Positions 10,259 through 22,181 of a DNA stretch of 64,000 bases are shown piece after piece. Numbering within the stretch: the stretch's first letter is position 1; the number at the start of each line of letters is the position of its first letter. The DNA is from Thalassia testudinum. Taxonomy: Eukaryota > Streptophyta > Magnoliopsida > Alismatales > Hydrocharitaceae. Where the stretch lies: contig JAZHRO010000012.1 in the NCBI GenBank assembly GCA_037157565.1, positions 3,374,501-3,438,500 of the forward strand. Direction: 5' to 3'. The notes below the pieces were generated by a model that worked only from the letters and a program-made list of their open reading frames with translations, had not been told where the DNA came from and searched no databases. The translations under genes and the position numbers were made by a program.

Positions 10259-11152
10259 TGATGCGAAAAGTCGCGTGATTTGTAAAAGTGGGTTTTTAAT
10301 GTCGTAACACGCGAATTTGCATACGCTTTTAAATTTGTATTCCTAGATAGGGGAGTATCTAGGGTCGTCCAAGGAGGCAAATTTGCAATTCAATTCTCTT
10401 GCTAAAAATAAATCTCAACTTTCTTTTTAGTATTTTAAATATATATACATATATTTTGTTTTGAAATAATAAGGGCAAAGTGCAAATTGTGACAAAAAAG
10501 TGCTAACACCTAAAATGCTAAGCTAAAACTTAAGAGATTAAAATGTCCACTACCTAAGCTTACTCTAGGCAAGTGGAGGCTTATAGTAATTAGGGAGTGG
10601 AAGTAGAACAAGTGCTAGAACAAAAGTAACAATTGCAATAGGAAATTAAAAAGAAGGCAATTTGATTAAGCAGAATTTGTGTTTTCTTACAAAAACAAGT
10701 AGAGGAATGCTTCTACTAGAAATGTAAAATATAAAAGCAATAGAAGAAACACAAATCCTCTTGTAGAATCTGGTGAAGGGAGTCTTCTTGCTCCAAGCCT
10801 AGCTGCTCCTTGGCTTGAAAAGAGGGCCTCCTTCTTCTCCTTCCTTGAGAGCTCCTCCAAGGTGGACGCTACCACCTTCAATGCTCTCCTCCAAGGGTGG
10901 GCGTGCACCACCCTCAAGTTCTCCTCCAAGGTGGCATGGACCACCTTTAAGATACCCTCCAAAGATCTTCCTTGCCTGGCTCCTCCTTTGGCTGGCGTGG
11001 GCTCAAGAGAGAAGGGAAGAGGGGAAGGCACCAAAGGGACAGAATATCCCCTTAATCTTCTTCTTCCCCTTCTCTCTTGGACGTGGGATCTAGGTAGAGT
11101 ATGAGAGTGGATTTGCTAGCCAAGGATGGTTTGAATGGTGGTGGGTAGTGGT

Positions 11153-11163
11153 CTTTTTATAGG
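11153..11163 (-). promoter_or_regulatory. TATA box, K 3' LTR
   Basis: On the minus strand CCTATAAAAAG is followed by ACCACTACCCACC. The same text occurs at 22084. Confidence 0.65.
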
Positions 11164-11250
11164 GTAGGATGAGGGGTTAAGGTGACTCTTGAAATAGAGG
11201 GCTAAGATGGGAGGATGGAGGTGGTTAGGTGATCCTAGGTTTAAGGATGG

Positions 11251-11534
11251 TTGGCGCCACCTAAGGGGTGTAAGGGGGATAGTTATGGGTGGTCAAGGGA
11301 TACCTAAAAGTGGGGCCAACCATGGAGAGGTGCCATGGGTTGGCGCCAATTTTGAGGCTTCTAGAAGGTGGGATTATGTGGATGGTGGAGATGGGTTTAA
11401 GGGGAGATGTGTGGTGGAGATGAAGGGAGTTTTTGGAGGGAAAAGTGGAGCCAACAAGAGGATAGTTAGGGTGGTTTTGGCACCACTTTTTCTGGTGTCT
11501 TTTGCTGGTAGTAGGTAGGCTAGGTTGGCGCCAA
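11251..11534. promoter_or_regulatory. Three TTGGCGCC palindromes upstream of the K promoter
   Basis: TTGGCGCC occurs at 11251, 11340 and 11525; the last two extend to TTGGCGCCAA. All lie upstream of the TATA box on the minus strand. The motif fits the known plant E2F-site consensus (TTTSSCGC-like). It also resembles the start of the primer binding site, so function is not established. Confidence 0.45.
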
Positions 11535-11539
11535 GTACG

Positions 11540-12300
11540 GTTAGCTTACATGGAGCTTAGGTGGAGCTAGTTGGTGGAGTTATTAAGTAGGGTTTTTTGG
11601 GTGGTAAAAGCTAAGGAAGCTGGAGCATAGCTAAGCTAAGCTAAGCTAGCTTAGCTAATGGTGGAGTAGAGGAGGAGGTGTTGGAGCTAGGGTTTGGAGG
11701 GAGGAGCTGGACCTGAAGAATCTGGAGTTGAAGTGGAGTTGGCAGCTACTGAAGAGGTCAACATGGGGCTACTTTAGCTGGCTTAGCTTGCTAGTTCTTT
11801 GCTAGCTACTAAGCCAAGCTAAAGTGAGCTGGCTTCTGTTGAATGGAGCTGAGGTGAGCTAGGTCTGGTAGTCCCGGGGAGGATTGAGCTAGTTGAGACA
11901 ACTAAAGTAGCTTAGCTCAACCAAGTTGATCTAAGCTAAGTCCCCAGAAGCTGGACTTGAGCTTCCTGAGCTAGGATGAATTCTTCTTCATCTGGCTGGA
12001 GTTCAGTGGAGATGGATGTAGCTGGATCTAAGCTGGGGTGAACTCCAGTCAACTCAACTGAGCTAGCTAGAGCTCCCTTTGGACTAGTGGGAGCTGAGAT
12101 GAGCTAGACTCAACTAGGTTGATCTGGATCTGAGCCGACTTGAGCTAGGGTGAGCTAAGATGAGCTTTCTTGTGCTGCCATTCAGCTGAGATTAGCTGAA
12201 TGGAGCAGGAATGAGCTAACCCTAGTCCAAGTGAGCTAGGTTCCAGCTGTGGTGAGCTGGATCAAGCTGAGTTCCAGTTAGTCTGAGCTTCTCCTTCACC
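11540..12300. repeat. AGCT-rich low-complexity block, K 3' LTR
   Basis: Dozens of GAGCT and AGCTA words occur, including the run TAAGCTAAGCTAAGCTAGC near 11630. The block is repeated at 22480-23230 in the other LTR and is largely missing from the shorter K2 LTR. Confidence 0.7.
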
Positions 12301-12511
12301 ATTTGCCTTCTTGAGTGCTAGGGTTTTAGGGATCTGTATATCTATTCATCCCTAACACTCACAAAAACACATTAAAACAACAAAAGAAAATGAAATGCTT
12401 GCCTAACCTAGTTAATGCCTAAATGCAGCCCAAAAACCCGTTTGCGGAGCAAAACTCTGAGAGCTAGGTTTGTTTTAATGCATAAAAATGATGATAAACT
12501 GTCGTTTATCA

Positions 12512-12524
12512 CACCTCCATGCTT
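12512..12524 (-). other. 3' polypurine tract of K
   Basis: On the minus strand AGCATGGAGGTG runs straight into the LTR start TGATAAAC. It is the expected plus-strand primer site. Confidence 0.7.
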
Positions 12525-12527
12525 ATC

Positions 12528-12549
12528 TTTTGCTAGCCTCTTAGCAAAA
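12528..12549. other. Hairpin beside the K polypurine tract
   Basis: TTTTGCTA and TAGCAAAA flank a 6-nt loop. It matches the hairpins at 9546, 35717 and 59021. Confidence 0.6.
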
Positions 12550-13750
12550 ATTTAAATTTTTTGGAAAATGAAATTTTTGGGAAATCTAATTTTTTCGACT
12601 TTTGAGGAGAAAAAGATTAAGGGACCTTGGTTGATCTAAGCACAGGAGGTGCGAGATTTGTTAAGGATAAACATCGGGATTCATTTTTGGATCCAATCAT
12701 TAGACAAAATGGCTCAATATATCCTCCAGAAAATTCACAAATTAACCCCTTGTTAATTCAGATGACTTGAAATTTTTGTTTTTAGGATTTTTCTGGCTCA
12801 TGAATCTGATTCGCAACTTGCAAAATCCTTTAAAACCTTATGTCTGTGCTTGTGAAAAGCCAACATTCATAAGGACATGTTAATTAATTAATTTATTTAT
12901 TTATTTATTTTCCCCCATGCTTATTTTTAACTTTGTCTTACAACAGATGTGTCAGAATCATCATTCCCGTTACCAATCCTCGAGGGGGCTCTGGCACTAG
13001 TACTTCGGGATAGCACTGTCCATGACACCACCCAGGTGTTCACAACCCCAAAAAAAAATGCGGTGTAAAGGGGTGCTCCAAGCAAACTCAAGCTCTTGCT
13101 CCAACACTATAGGTAGAGCACCGTCCAAGACACTTGAGCTACTAAAATGCGCTTTAATGCTCCATCTAAAGATATGAAATATAGATATGGAGCAGTGCCG
13201 AGGCAGTAACATATTGACATCGCATCCTCAAAGGAGGCATTTTCTTCCTTCTTGGCAGTGGGAACTCAAACCAATTATCTGCTTTAGACTTTTACTAAGT
13301 CCAAACAAGGGAGTTTTTCAAATTTTTAGTTGTTTTTAAGTGTTGACTTGTGTGTGAAAATTGACACAAGAAGTTCCTCAAGACATGCAAGTTTTTGAAT
13401 TTGAAACTAAGCCAAATACTTCCCACATTACAAAATAGGATCAAGTCACCTGAACTATCATGAGTTCAGGTGGAATTTTTAGAGAAGGATATCTGATCTA
13501 GTCTAAAATAGACCCTAAAATTCTAATGATCAGATCTGCATCCTCATCCCTAGTTTGTTAAAGATTAAATCCCATTGTACCAAAAGTGAGTTTTTCAACC
13601 TTAGTCCGGAGTTCAAAATTTTTCCTCAAAAATTTTCAACATTTTTATTATTATTATTATTTTTTGGGTATGCAAGCAGGAAATAAACTAAAGAAAAATG
13701 CATGTTTTTAGGTTTTGAAAATCCTAAATCAATCGTCAAATTTTAAAAAC
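12550..13750 (-). other. Element K 3' non-coding region
   Basis: This 1.2-kb AT-rich stretch lies between the internal and terminal polypurine tracts and has no convincing coding frame. It is shared with K2 (about 35740-36948), including GATGTGTCAGAATCATCATT, CCAATCCTCGAGGGGGCTCT and a GGTGCTCCAAGCAAACTCAAG block. An envelope-like gene, which some Athila elements carry here, is not seen. Confidence 0.6.
12880..12910. repeat. TTAA/TTTA microsatellite
   Basis: A run of TTAA units is followed by several TTTA units inside the K 3' non-coding region. Confidence 0.8.
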
Positions 13751-13790
13751 ACCCCCCATGCTTAAGATATGCAATGTCCTCATTCATTAG
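13751..13790 (-). other. Internal polypurine tract of K
   Basis: On the minus strand ATGAGGACATTGCAT is followed by AAGCATGGGGGGT, about 150 bp after the integrase stop. The same motif follows integrase in J, M and N and the residual pol in K2. Confidence 0.65.
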
Positions 13791-13941
13791 GAGGGAAAAG
13801 GGTTCACCTTAATGAAAAACGGTCGATTTTAGGATGGTCAAAACCTGAAAGAAGAAGGAAAAAGGAAAGCAGGAAAAGAAATGATGGGCTACCTCCCATC
13901 CAGTGCTATCTTTTACGTCATTCAACTGGGCGTAGTGTGCA

Positions 13942-15290
13942 TTAGTGATCAAAGGTGGCTGGCTCAGTAAAATTAAAAGATTCAGATGGAAGATTAGGCG
14001 TATGATCAAAATAGGGCTTTAAACATTGGTCGTTGACTTGAAAAGTCAAATTAGTTTTTGGATCAAAAAGATCAACAGTGCCATATGGATATGTTTTATG
14101 GACAATAAAGGGGCCAGTCCATTTAGATTTTTATTTGCCAGGAAAAAGACATAATCTAGCATCAAAAAGCCAAACGTGTTGATTAACGTCAAAGTGTTTC
14201 CGAACAATGTACTTATCATGAAATTTCTTTGTTTGGTCTTTATAAATCCTCACATTTTCATAGGAAAAATTACGTAATTCTTCCAATTCAGTTAATTGTA
14301 ATTTTCTATAGATACCGGCGTCAGATAAATCCATGTTGAGTTATTTTATTGCCCAAAAAGCCCTATGTTCTAGTTCTACCGGGAGATGGCATGCCTTCCG
14401 AAAAATTAGACGGAAGGGAGACAAGCCGAGTGGAGTTTTAAAAGCGGTACGGTAAGCCCATAAAGCGTCGTCCAATTTGGTGGATCAATCTTTACGGTCG
14501 GGCCTAACCGTCTTTTGTAAAATATTTTTAATTTCCCGGTTAGAAACTTCAGCTTGGCCATTAGTTTGGGGGTGATAAGGTGTGGAAATTTTATGATTCA
14601 CCCCATATTTAGAAAGAAGGTGACAAAATTGTGAGTGGGTGAAATGTGAGCCTCCATCACTGATAATAGCTTTTGGTATGCCGAATCTTGAGAAAATATT
14701 TTTCTTAAGAAATTCGACAACCACACGGTCATCACTAGTGTGGGTGGGTATTGCTTCTATCCATTTTGAAACATAGTTTACTGCGACTAATATATATAAA
14801 TACCCACTAGAGTTGATGAACGGTCCCATGAAGTCAATGCCCCAAACATCAAAAATTTCAACCTCTAAAATAGGATTAAGGGGCATCATATCCTTTCGAG
14901 TCATGTTGTTGATGCTCTGGTAGCGCACACAGGACCGAACAAAGTTATGAGCATCTTTGTGCAAGCTGGGCCAATAGAATCCCGCAATAAGGATTTTAGC
15001 TGCAGTTTTCTTGCCCGAAAATTGTTCGCCACAGGCCATTGAGTGACAATGTGTCAAAATATCATGGATTTCAGAATCGGGTACACATCGTTGAATGACT
15101 TGATCGGCACAAATGCAGAAAAGGTCAGGCTCCTCCCAAAAATAGTTTTTAATATCAACAAAGAACTTATCCCATTTGTTTTTGGCCAATCAACAGGGAT
15201 TCATTCTGTTGCTAAATAGTTTGCGATGGGTGCAAACCAAGGGAGGGTTGTAGCAGCTAAAATGGTTTCGTCGGGGAACTGATCAGGTGG
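13942..15290 (-). pseudogene. Element K integrase, nearly intact core
   Basis: Integrase inserts the cDNA into chromosomes. A 234-codon frame (15189 to 14485) holds most of the zinc domain and the whole catalytic core: WGIDFMGPF (Asp at residue 119), ISDGGSHF (Asp 178) and QAEVSNRE (Glu 214). The Asp-Glu spacing of 35 is the classic one. Two zinc-domain ligands are changed: GGHFSGKK reads GEQFSGKK and the final Cys of the CxxC is Tyr (SCVRY). A stop precedes the frame (NYLATE then stop). Downstream, after a stop near 14480, the C-terminal part continues (RKLQLTELEELRN, HVWLFDARLCLFPGK, FQVNDQCLKPYFDH) and ends at the stop at 13942-13944. Confidence 0.9.
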
Positions 15291-15890
15291 GATCATTATG
15301 TCATTCGTCATAAGATGAGAGAGATGGTCAGCTACTACATTATACGATCCTGCCTTATCCTTGATTTCCAGGTCAAATTCTTGGAGCAGCAGAATCCATC
15401 AGATAAGGTGGGGTTTCGCATCTTTCTTTGTCGGCAAATATTTAATTGCTGAGTGATCGGTATATACAGTGACATGTGACCCCAAAAGATAAGATCTAAA
15501 TTTTTCTAAGGAAAGTACAATGGCAAGAAGTTCTTTTTCAGTAATTGTGTAATTCCGTTGTGCATCATCAAGAGTTTTGCTAGCATAATAGATCACAACG
15601 GGCTTCTTGCCAATTCTTTGCCTTAGAACGGCCCCTACAGCAAAATCTGAGGCATCTGTCATTAATTCAAACGGACTATTCCAATCAGGTCCCTGCAAAA
15701 TTGGTGCCTCAGTAACCTCTTTCTTCAACCTCAAAAAACTCTCCAGGCACTTATCATTAAAATCAAATGGCTGGTCTTTAGTGAGAAGCTGACTTAAGGG
15801 CTTGGAGATTTGGGAAAAATCGTGTATAAATCGACGATAGAAACCCACATGACCCAAAAAGGATCTGATCTGTTTGATAGTAGTGGGCGG
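15291..15890 (-). pseudogene. Element K RNase H and connection
   Basis: RNase H removes the RNA template during cDNA synthesis. A 152-codon frame begins in the connection (GHVGFYRRFIHDFS) and contains the RNase H acidic residues in TDASDFAVGAVL, TEKELLAIV and YTDHSAIKYL. It runs on into KKDAKPHLI, after which a frame change at about 15395 separates it from the rest of the domain (NVVADHLSHL-type text near 15320). The catalytic signature itself is complete. Confidence 0.88.
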
Positions 15891-16860
15891 TGGGAGCTTA
15901 GATATAGCATCTATTTTTGCTTTATCTACCGTGATTCCTTATTTTGAAATAACATGGTCCAAGACAATACCTTCCTGGACCATGAAATGACCTTTTTCCC
16001 AACTGAGGACCAGATTGACTTCTATTCATTTTTGGAGAGTTCTTTCAAGGTTTTTGAGACAATGGTCAAAAGAATCTCCAAAAATAGAGAAGTCATCCAA
16101 AAAGACTTCTAAACATTCACCTACCAAGTTTAAAAATATTGCAAGCATACACCTTTGAAAAGTTGCAGGTGCATTGCAAAGACCGAAGGGCATCCTTTGG
16201 AAAGAAAAGGTTCCGAAGGGGCAGGTGAAAGTTGTTTTGTCCTGGTCCTTAGGATGAACCACTACCTGATTATAGCCGGAATAACCATCCAGAAAATAGT
16301 AAAAATCTTGTCCGGCTGACCGCTCCAAGATTTGATCAATAAAGGGGAGCGGGAAATGGTCCTTGGTGGCGATGTTTAATTTTCTGTAATCAATACACAT
16401 GCACCAAGAAGAGGCGGTTCGAGTGGCTACATTCACCCCATTATCATTAGTGACAACTGTTAGTCCAGCCTTTTTGGGCACAACTTCTGTTGGACTAACC
16501 CAGGAGCTGTCAGAAATGGGGTAGATGATATCAGCATCCAGCCACTTAATAATCTCCTTTTTTACCACCTCCTGCATAATAGGGTTCAAACGCCTTTGTG
16601 GTTGGCGGGAGGGGCGAGAATCATCCTCTAAATATATACAATGTGCACAATTGGACGAATGAATACCCTTAAGATCAGAAAGGGTCCAGCCAATAGCTTT
16701 TTGATATTTACTCAAAACATGGAGAAGTTTGTGCTCTTGTGCCTCGGTAAGTCTAGAATTTATAATCAGGGGCAGGGTCTGATTAGGACCCAGGAAGACA
16801 TATTTAAGGGAGTCGAGCAAAGGTTTTAATTCTAATTGTGGGCCTCACTCCGGAAGAGTT
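15891..16860 (-). pseudogene. Element K reverse transcriptase
   Basis: A 264-codon frame (16820 to 16026) covers the RT from IGWTLSDLKGI to FLDDFSIFGDSFDHCL. It includes VSPTEVVPKKAG, MCIDYRKLN, FLDGYSGYNQ (catalytic Asp 178), RMPFGLCNAPATFQRC and FLDD (Asp 242 and 243). All three catalytic aspartates are kept. The frame ends where a Cys codon has become TGA, just before EVNLVLSWEKGHFMV. The motifs, with PFIDQILER, are typical of Athila RTs. Damage looks light compared with J. Confidence 0.92.
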
Positions 16861-17629
16861 TCTGCTTTGTGGGTTAGTGGTGAGGTGAGAGTGAAAGGTC
16901 AGCTGGAAGGTTAGCTGGACGTGTGGTTAGGGTGGAAGGGTGAGAAGAAGTGGAGTGTTCAAGAACCGTATTGATGGCAAAATAGGAGCCTAAATGGGAA
17001 ATCTGCAAAGTTTCCTCCACAATGTTTTCTATTTCTGAATCTGAATCATCAAAGAAATCTGGTTCTTAGAACCACCTAGAAGCTTGAAAAATGTCTAGGG
17101 TTATAGATTCACCGCCACACATGATCTTCATCTTTCCAGAATCACAATTAATATTCACGCAGGCAGTGCCTAAGAATGGTCTTCCAAGAATAATGGGGGC
17201 AAATTTTAGTGCTTCTAGTACCTCTATGTCCAGGACTAAAAAGTCTACTACAAATAGATAATTTTTAACCCGGACAAGAACATCCCCAACAATTCCCTTG
17301 GTTTAATTGTAGATCGGTCGGCTAATTGGAGAGTAACCTCAACAGGCCTTAATTCACCGATCTTAAATTCCTCAAAACAATTGTGGGGATAAGATTAATT
17401 GAGGCACCAAGATCCAACAAAGCGTGATCAATTGAGGTATCATTAATGATAACTTGTATTAGGGGGCACCGGGATCTTTTCTCATAAGAGGCAATCGACT
17501 CTACACAACTAAGCTAATTGTCTCCAAAAGGATCACCTTTCCTAAATTACAGGGCTACCTTTTCGGGTACACAAATCCTTTAGGAATTTTGCATAGGCAG
17601 GGATGTATTTAATGGCATCTAGGAGAGGG
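16861..17629 (-). pseudogene. Element K aspartic protease and linker to RT
   Basis: The protease cuts the Gag-Pol polyprotein. The active site reads HALLDLGASINLIP at about 17437-17388 on the minus strand; the catalytic Asp is present. Downstream text for LVLDIEVLEALKFAPIILGRPFLGTA (about 17250-17170) marks the flap and C-terminal half. Several frame changes occur, including one near 17320. The linker towards RT is acidic and poorly conserved. Confidence 0.75.
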
Positions 17630-19602
17630 ATATTAATTTCTACTTGCCTAAATAAATCCATTAATTCCTTCTCAGTGGGCTCGAATTTCTTTTTTTTTCT
17701 TATTTGTTGAAGAGTGGAGGGCTTGTGGAAATGGAGCAGGGTTTCCCTATTTTGCATTAATTGGTTCCTGAACAATATGAGAAGGAGATGGGGAAGAGTT
17801 AATCTGTGTTTCGTTAAAGCGGGTTTCTTTAACAGGCAGGAGATTGTGAGTGATTTTCCCATTCCTCAAAGTAACTGCGTTTGCAGTCTGGTTGTTTCAA
17901 GGATGAGGATGAGAAGCCTGACTGTTATTGAAACCCGGTGGATGCTGAGGTGCTGGTTGAATGGGTTGACTGGGATATCCACCTTGGAATTGATTCCTTT
18001 GATTATTTTGGTTGGGCATGGGTTGGGAAGGTAAATTCCCAATAGGTCGATGATCAGGAGTAACCTTAACTTGGTGTTGCAAGTTGGTAATCATGCAGGT
18101 TACTTTTGTCATTTGAGTCTGCATTCCTTACAGAGTTTTCATGACCTGATTGTTAATATCGTCCTGGGATGGTCCAAGTTGATACATAGGTTGCCCATAA
18201 TTCCCAAAATAGTTTTGTTTGGGAAGAGGAATCGGGTTAGTCCTCCAGTTTTGATTGAAAGTATTGGAGGAGTTTCTAAATTGCTCCTAAAGAGCATAAA
18301 TATTTTGATCAAAATTCCCAGTCAAATCTTGTGGGAAATCAGTCAAAAATTACTGAGCAGCAAATGTGGCATCAATGTTATGCAAATTTTCTCTTCTGAG
18401 ATGTTGTGGAGGGTTAGTGTGTGGAGAGTTAACGTGTGGAGCTTGTTTATTTGTGAGCTTTTCTTCCATTTTCTTTTGGGGAATTTGCATCTAGTCCAGT
18501 CATTAAGCTAACATATATAGATCATCTTGAGTAACTGGAATAGAGGTGGATTTGGACTCAATTTCATGGACTCCGTGTCTGGGGTTTTGTGTTCTGCCAA
18601 AAGTGTCCATTGAAGTCATGTTGAATGAGTTTTCACTCATTTCTTCAAAGAGAAGATAGGCACTTTCGGCGTCTTTGTTAAGAAAATTGCCCCCACATGA
18701 GGCATCCACAAATCATTTCAATTGATCTTCTAATCCATGATAGAAGATCTGCACTAACTACCATTGTGGAATTTCATGGTGGGGACAACTTCTTAGAAGT
18801 TCCTGAAATCTTCCTAGGCTTCGTGGAGGGGTTCACCAATTTTCTTTTGAAAGGTTGTTATGGATCTTCTTAATGCATTCGTTCAACCGATCGGAAAAAT
18901 TTTTTTTAGAAAAGCGCTTTTTAATTGGGGCCAGGTGGTAATATGGTGCCCAACCGTTCTAAACCAATGAGAGGCTTTGTCTTTAAGAGAGAGAGGAAAA
19001 AGTCTCATTAACCACATGTCTTCCTGCACATTGTAGGAATGAGTGGTTTAAGCGAGGATAGTTAATTCCTCGAGATGACAAAAAGGGTCCTCTCTTAGAA
19101 GACCATGAAAATGTTTGATAAGGTTTAGAATGGCTGGTTTGATCTCGAAATCCCCTTGTGGTATGACCACCCCTGGTCTTACATCATAATTGGAAGGATC
19201 ATAGAAATCCTTAAGAGGAACGACAGGCTGTTGGCGGGGTGGTGGATTTTGCCCTTGGTTAGCTAGGTTCATGATAATCCTAGCTAAATCTTCTTGATTT
19301 TGTTTTAGTCGAACCAAATGGTCGACCATTAAGGCAAAGGGATTTGGATTTTGAGTTATAATTGGAGGGCCACCTGGCCCTACTGGAATTTTCAGTTGCT
19401 CCAAATTAGGAAGGTGAGGGAGGGTGAAGTCAGCTTGTGGGTCGGCTAACAGGTTAGAAGTGGAAGCAGAATTTTTTTGTCGACTTCCTGGGTTTTCCAT
19501 TTTTTTAGAAGAGAAGGGAAAAGAAAATAATGATTTTCTGCTACGGGGGGCGAAATCAGATGGTCCCTCAAGGTGTGGTTTTTGGGACCGTCGCTCGTGC
19601 AT
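17630..19602 (-). pseudogene. gag: Element K gag, broken
   Basis: The start at 19602 reads MHERRSQKPHLEGPSDFAPRSRK and stays open for 184 codons. It covers a proline-rich N-terminus, VPLKDFYDPSNY, and the capsid core FEIKPAILNLIKHFHGLLREDPFCHLEELTIL, then hits a stop. Later parts are recognisable in other frames: CGGNFLNKDAESAYLLFEEMSENSF (18710-18640) and the proline- and glutamine-rich tail with HPPGFNNSQ (18124-17897). The gag-to-protease join EKELMDLFRQVEINIPLLDAIKYIPAYAKFLKDLC lies at 17670-17560. A second methionine, in KKMENPGS, is used as the start by the shorter frames in related copies. Confidence 0.88.
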
Positions 19603-21169
19603 GCACTATTTTGGAAGAATTGGAAGGGAGGAGAAGAGAAAGAGATGAGAGAAAGTGTGCAATTCAAGTAATCAAAGCTAGACCTAACTTAAGTGCGACT
19701 CCCTAACAATAAGCCCATGACTTGGTCTATGTAGGAAATAAGTAATCAATAGTGAATACCTGTTCTGTCAACAATTCTAGCCAAGTTGCTTAAGGGGAGG
19801 TTTGGGCCCAAACGTTTCCCAGGGAAAATCCCAGGTGCTTGTACAAACCCGCGCCTGGTCGTTTGACACGGCCCCTCAACCTGAACACCAGATATAGATG
19901 ACAGAATTGGTATTAACTAAAGAAAACTTAAGACCTATATAGCAAGCCTAAGTTGATGAAGCCTTAGGGGTCAAGTTGCTACGGATTTTAGTTAGGTCTA
20001 GGATACTATAGTGCACACGGAATGTGGAGGGCGTTAATTGGTTTGTTGCCCTGTTATTTCAATTTTTTTGTGTGTGTGCAGGAATTGGAAAGTGGTTCCA
20101 ATTAAAAAGCAAGTTGTCACACAATTTCTTGTATTTTTATCTTTTAGGATTTGATTTAATTCAATATGCTTTAGGGTTTCTCTTGTTAAATTTTCAAACA
20201 AGTTTGAAACTCCACAATCAAAGGAAAAACAAGTTGTATTGGTGATGGTTAATTTCCTTTAATGTGAGTCTCTAAAAAGAAAGAGAAACCCTAAGCCAAT
20301 TGTCCCTAAGATAGAAAATTACTACCAATGAATTACTTTAGGCTTCTGTATTAAGTAGTGGTCCAAACAAGTCAAACAATACCACTACATTGATGAAAAT
20401 CAAACAAGGATTCCAGAAAAAAGTTTTGTAAGATTTTAGGAATTTGTTTGATAATTGTTTTGAATTTTTACTTGTACTGGTGTCAAAGTCCAGAAATGAT
20501 ACCTGTAGGTATTTTGGACTTATCAATATCACCACTAACCTCAAAAAAATTTGATGATTTTATATAATGTGTATAATTTCACACGGATTCCAGAAAACTA
20601 AATTTCACAAAAATTGGATGAGTATAAAAATTATAAAAATTCACGGACAATAGCAAAATAGGAAGATTGGAGGGTGTGACCCCTCTGCAGTCCATGAATT
20701 TTAAAAATTAAATGCAAAGCCAATTGATCTGAAATTTGGCACAAATGTTTCTAACTTAATTTGGAATCACTGCATGAAATTTTTTGATTTTAGAAGGCCT
20801 GTGGTGTTGGGAATTAATTTTTCAAGTCCGAACAGAAATCTGGACCCAAAAAATAGAACACCAATTCTTGAAATGATGTGGTGTTAATAAAACATTCAAG
20901 CAAACAATGAATTTTAATGGACACCACTCCACTTAATTAAAATGTTTGCAATCCTGAGAGCTAAGTTTAATATTTTTTTGGTAGTTTTAATTAGTTATGT
21001 GACCAAAAAAGGGAACCAACCTAAAAATCCACGGGAAGAAAAGGAACTTTAAGCTTTTGCTTCCAAATTCCTGCTTTCCCGCTGTAGTTCCTGCACACAC
21101 GAAAGAAAAGAAAGAGAAGGGGATGAGATCCACTTCAGGCAAGAAAAGTGACTAATGCAAAGCCGTGCC
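19603..21169 (-). other. Untranslated leader of element K
   Basis: This 1.57-kb stretch lies between gag and the primer binding site with no meaningful coding frame. Its gag-proximal third matches the K2 leader (40161-40542), for example CCGCGCCTGGT and ACTTAAGACCTA followed by CCTTAGGGGTCAA. The outer part is AT-rich and lacks landmarks. Confidence 0.65.
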
Positions 21170-21187
21170 TCCTCAGTAATGGCGCCA
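21170..21187 (-). other. Primer binding site of K (tRNA-Asp type)
   Basis: On the minus strand TGGCGCCATTACTGAGGA follows the LTR end after a 5-nt spacer. It matches the tRNA-Asp 3' end except for late changes in the inner half. Confidence 0.75.
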
Positions 21188-22083
21188 AAAAGTAATGCGA
21201 AAAGTCACGTGATTTGTAAAAGCAGGTTTTTAATGTCGTTGCAACATGTGAATTCGCATACGCTTTTAAATTTGTATTCCTTGATAAGGGAGTATCTAGG
21301 GTCATCCAAGGAGGTAAATTTGCAATTCAATTCTCTTGCTAAAAATAAATCTCAACTTTCCTTTTAGTATTTTAAATATATATATTTTGTTTCAAAATAA
21401 TAAGGGCAAAGTGCGAATTGTGATGAAAAAGTGCTAACACCTAAAATGCTAAGCTAAAACTTAAGAGATTAAAATGTCCACTACCTAAGCTTACTCTAGG
21501 CAAGTGGAGGCCTAGAGTAATTAGGGAGTGGAAGTAGAACAAGTGCTAGAACAAAAGTAACAATTGCAACAGGAAATTAAAAAGAAGGCAATTTGATTAA
21601 GCAGAATTTGTGTTTTCTTACAAAAACAAGTAGAGGAATGCTTCTACTAGAAATGTAAAATATAAAAGCAATAGAAGAAACACAAATCCACTTGAAGAAT
21701 CTTGTGAAGAAAGGAGTCTTCTTACTCCAAGCCTAGCTACTCCTTGGCTTAAAAAGAGGGCCTCCTTCTTCTCCTTCCTTGAGAGCTCCTCCAAGGTGGA
21801 TGCTACCACCTTCAATGCTCTCCTCCAAGGGTGGGCGTGCACCACCCTCAAGTTCTCCTCCAAGGTGGCATGGACCACCTTTAAGATCTCCTCCAAAGAT
21901 CTTCCTTGCCTGGCTCCTCCTTTGGCTGGCGTGGGCTCAAGAGAGAAGGGAAGAGGGGAAGGCACCAAAGGGACAGAATATCCCCTTAATCTTCTTCTTC
22001 TTTTCTCTTGGGTGTGGGCTATAGGTAGAGTATGAGAGTGGATTTGCTAGCCAAGGAAGGTTTGAATGGTGGTGGGTAGTGGT

Positions 22084-22094
22084 CTTTTTATAGG
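22084..22094 (-). promoter_or_regulatory. TATA box, K 5' LTR
   Basis: CCTATAAAAAG on the minus strand has the same context as the box at 11153. It is the promoter that would make genomic RNA. Confidence 0.65.
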
Positions 22095-22181
22095 GTAGGA
22101 TGAGGGGTTAAGGTGACTCTTGAAATGGAGGGCTAAGATGGGAGGATGGTGGTGGTTAGGTGGTCCTAGGGTTAAGGATGG

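Larger units (their letters stand above)
10259..12511 (-). repeat. Element K 3' LTR
   Basis: This 2,253-bp repeat is nearly identical to 21193-23441. On the minus strand U3 begins TGATAAACGACAGTTTATCA at 12511, itself a small inverted repeat. It holds an AGCT-rich block (about 11540-12300), TTGGCGCC palindromes (11251-11534) and a TATA box at 11153-11163. R and U5 run to 10259, ending CGCATCA. Short open frames inside (10687-11518) occur in both LTRs but show no protein-family features; they follow the repeat, not a gene. Confidence 0.92.

Noticed and set aside
10687..11518. Several open frames of 80-115 codons on both strands in the K LTR, repeated at 21618-22449
   Set aside because: They follow the LTR duplication, show no protein-family features, overlap each other on both strands and lie across the promoter region. 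They are open by chance in GC-richer sequence.
11540..12300. Satellite or CRISPR-like array in the AGCT-rich block
   Set aside because: There is no regular unit length and no repeat-spacer alternation. It is low-complexity DNA inside an LTR.
12550..13750. Possible envelope-like gene between integrase and the 3' LTR, as in some Athila elements
   Set aside because: No long frame, signal peptide or membrane segment is seen in K here, nor in J, K2, M or N at the equivalent place.
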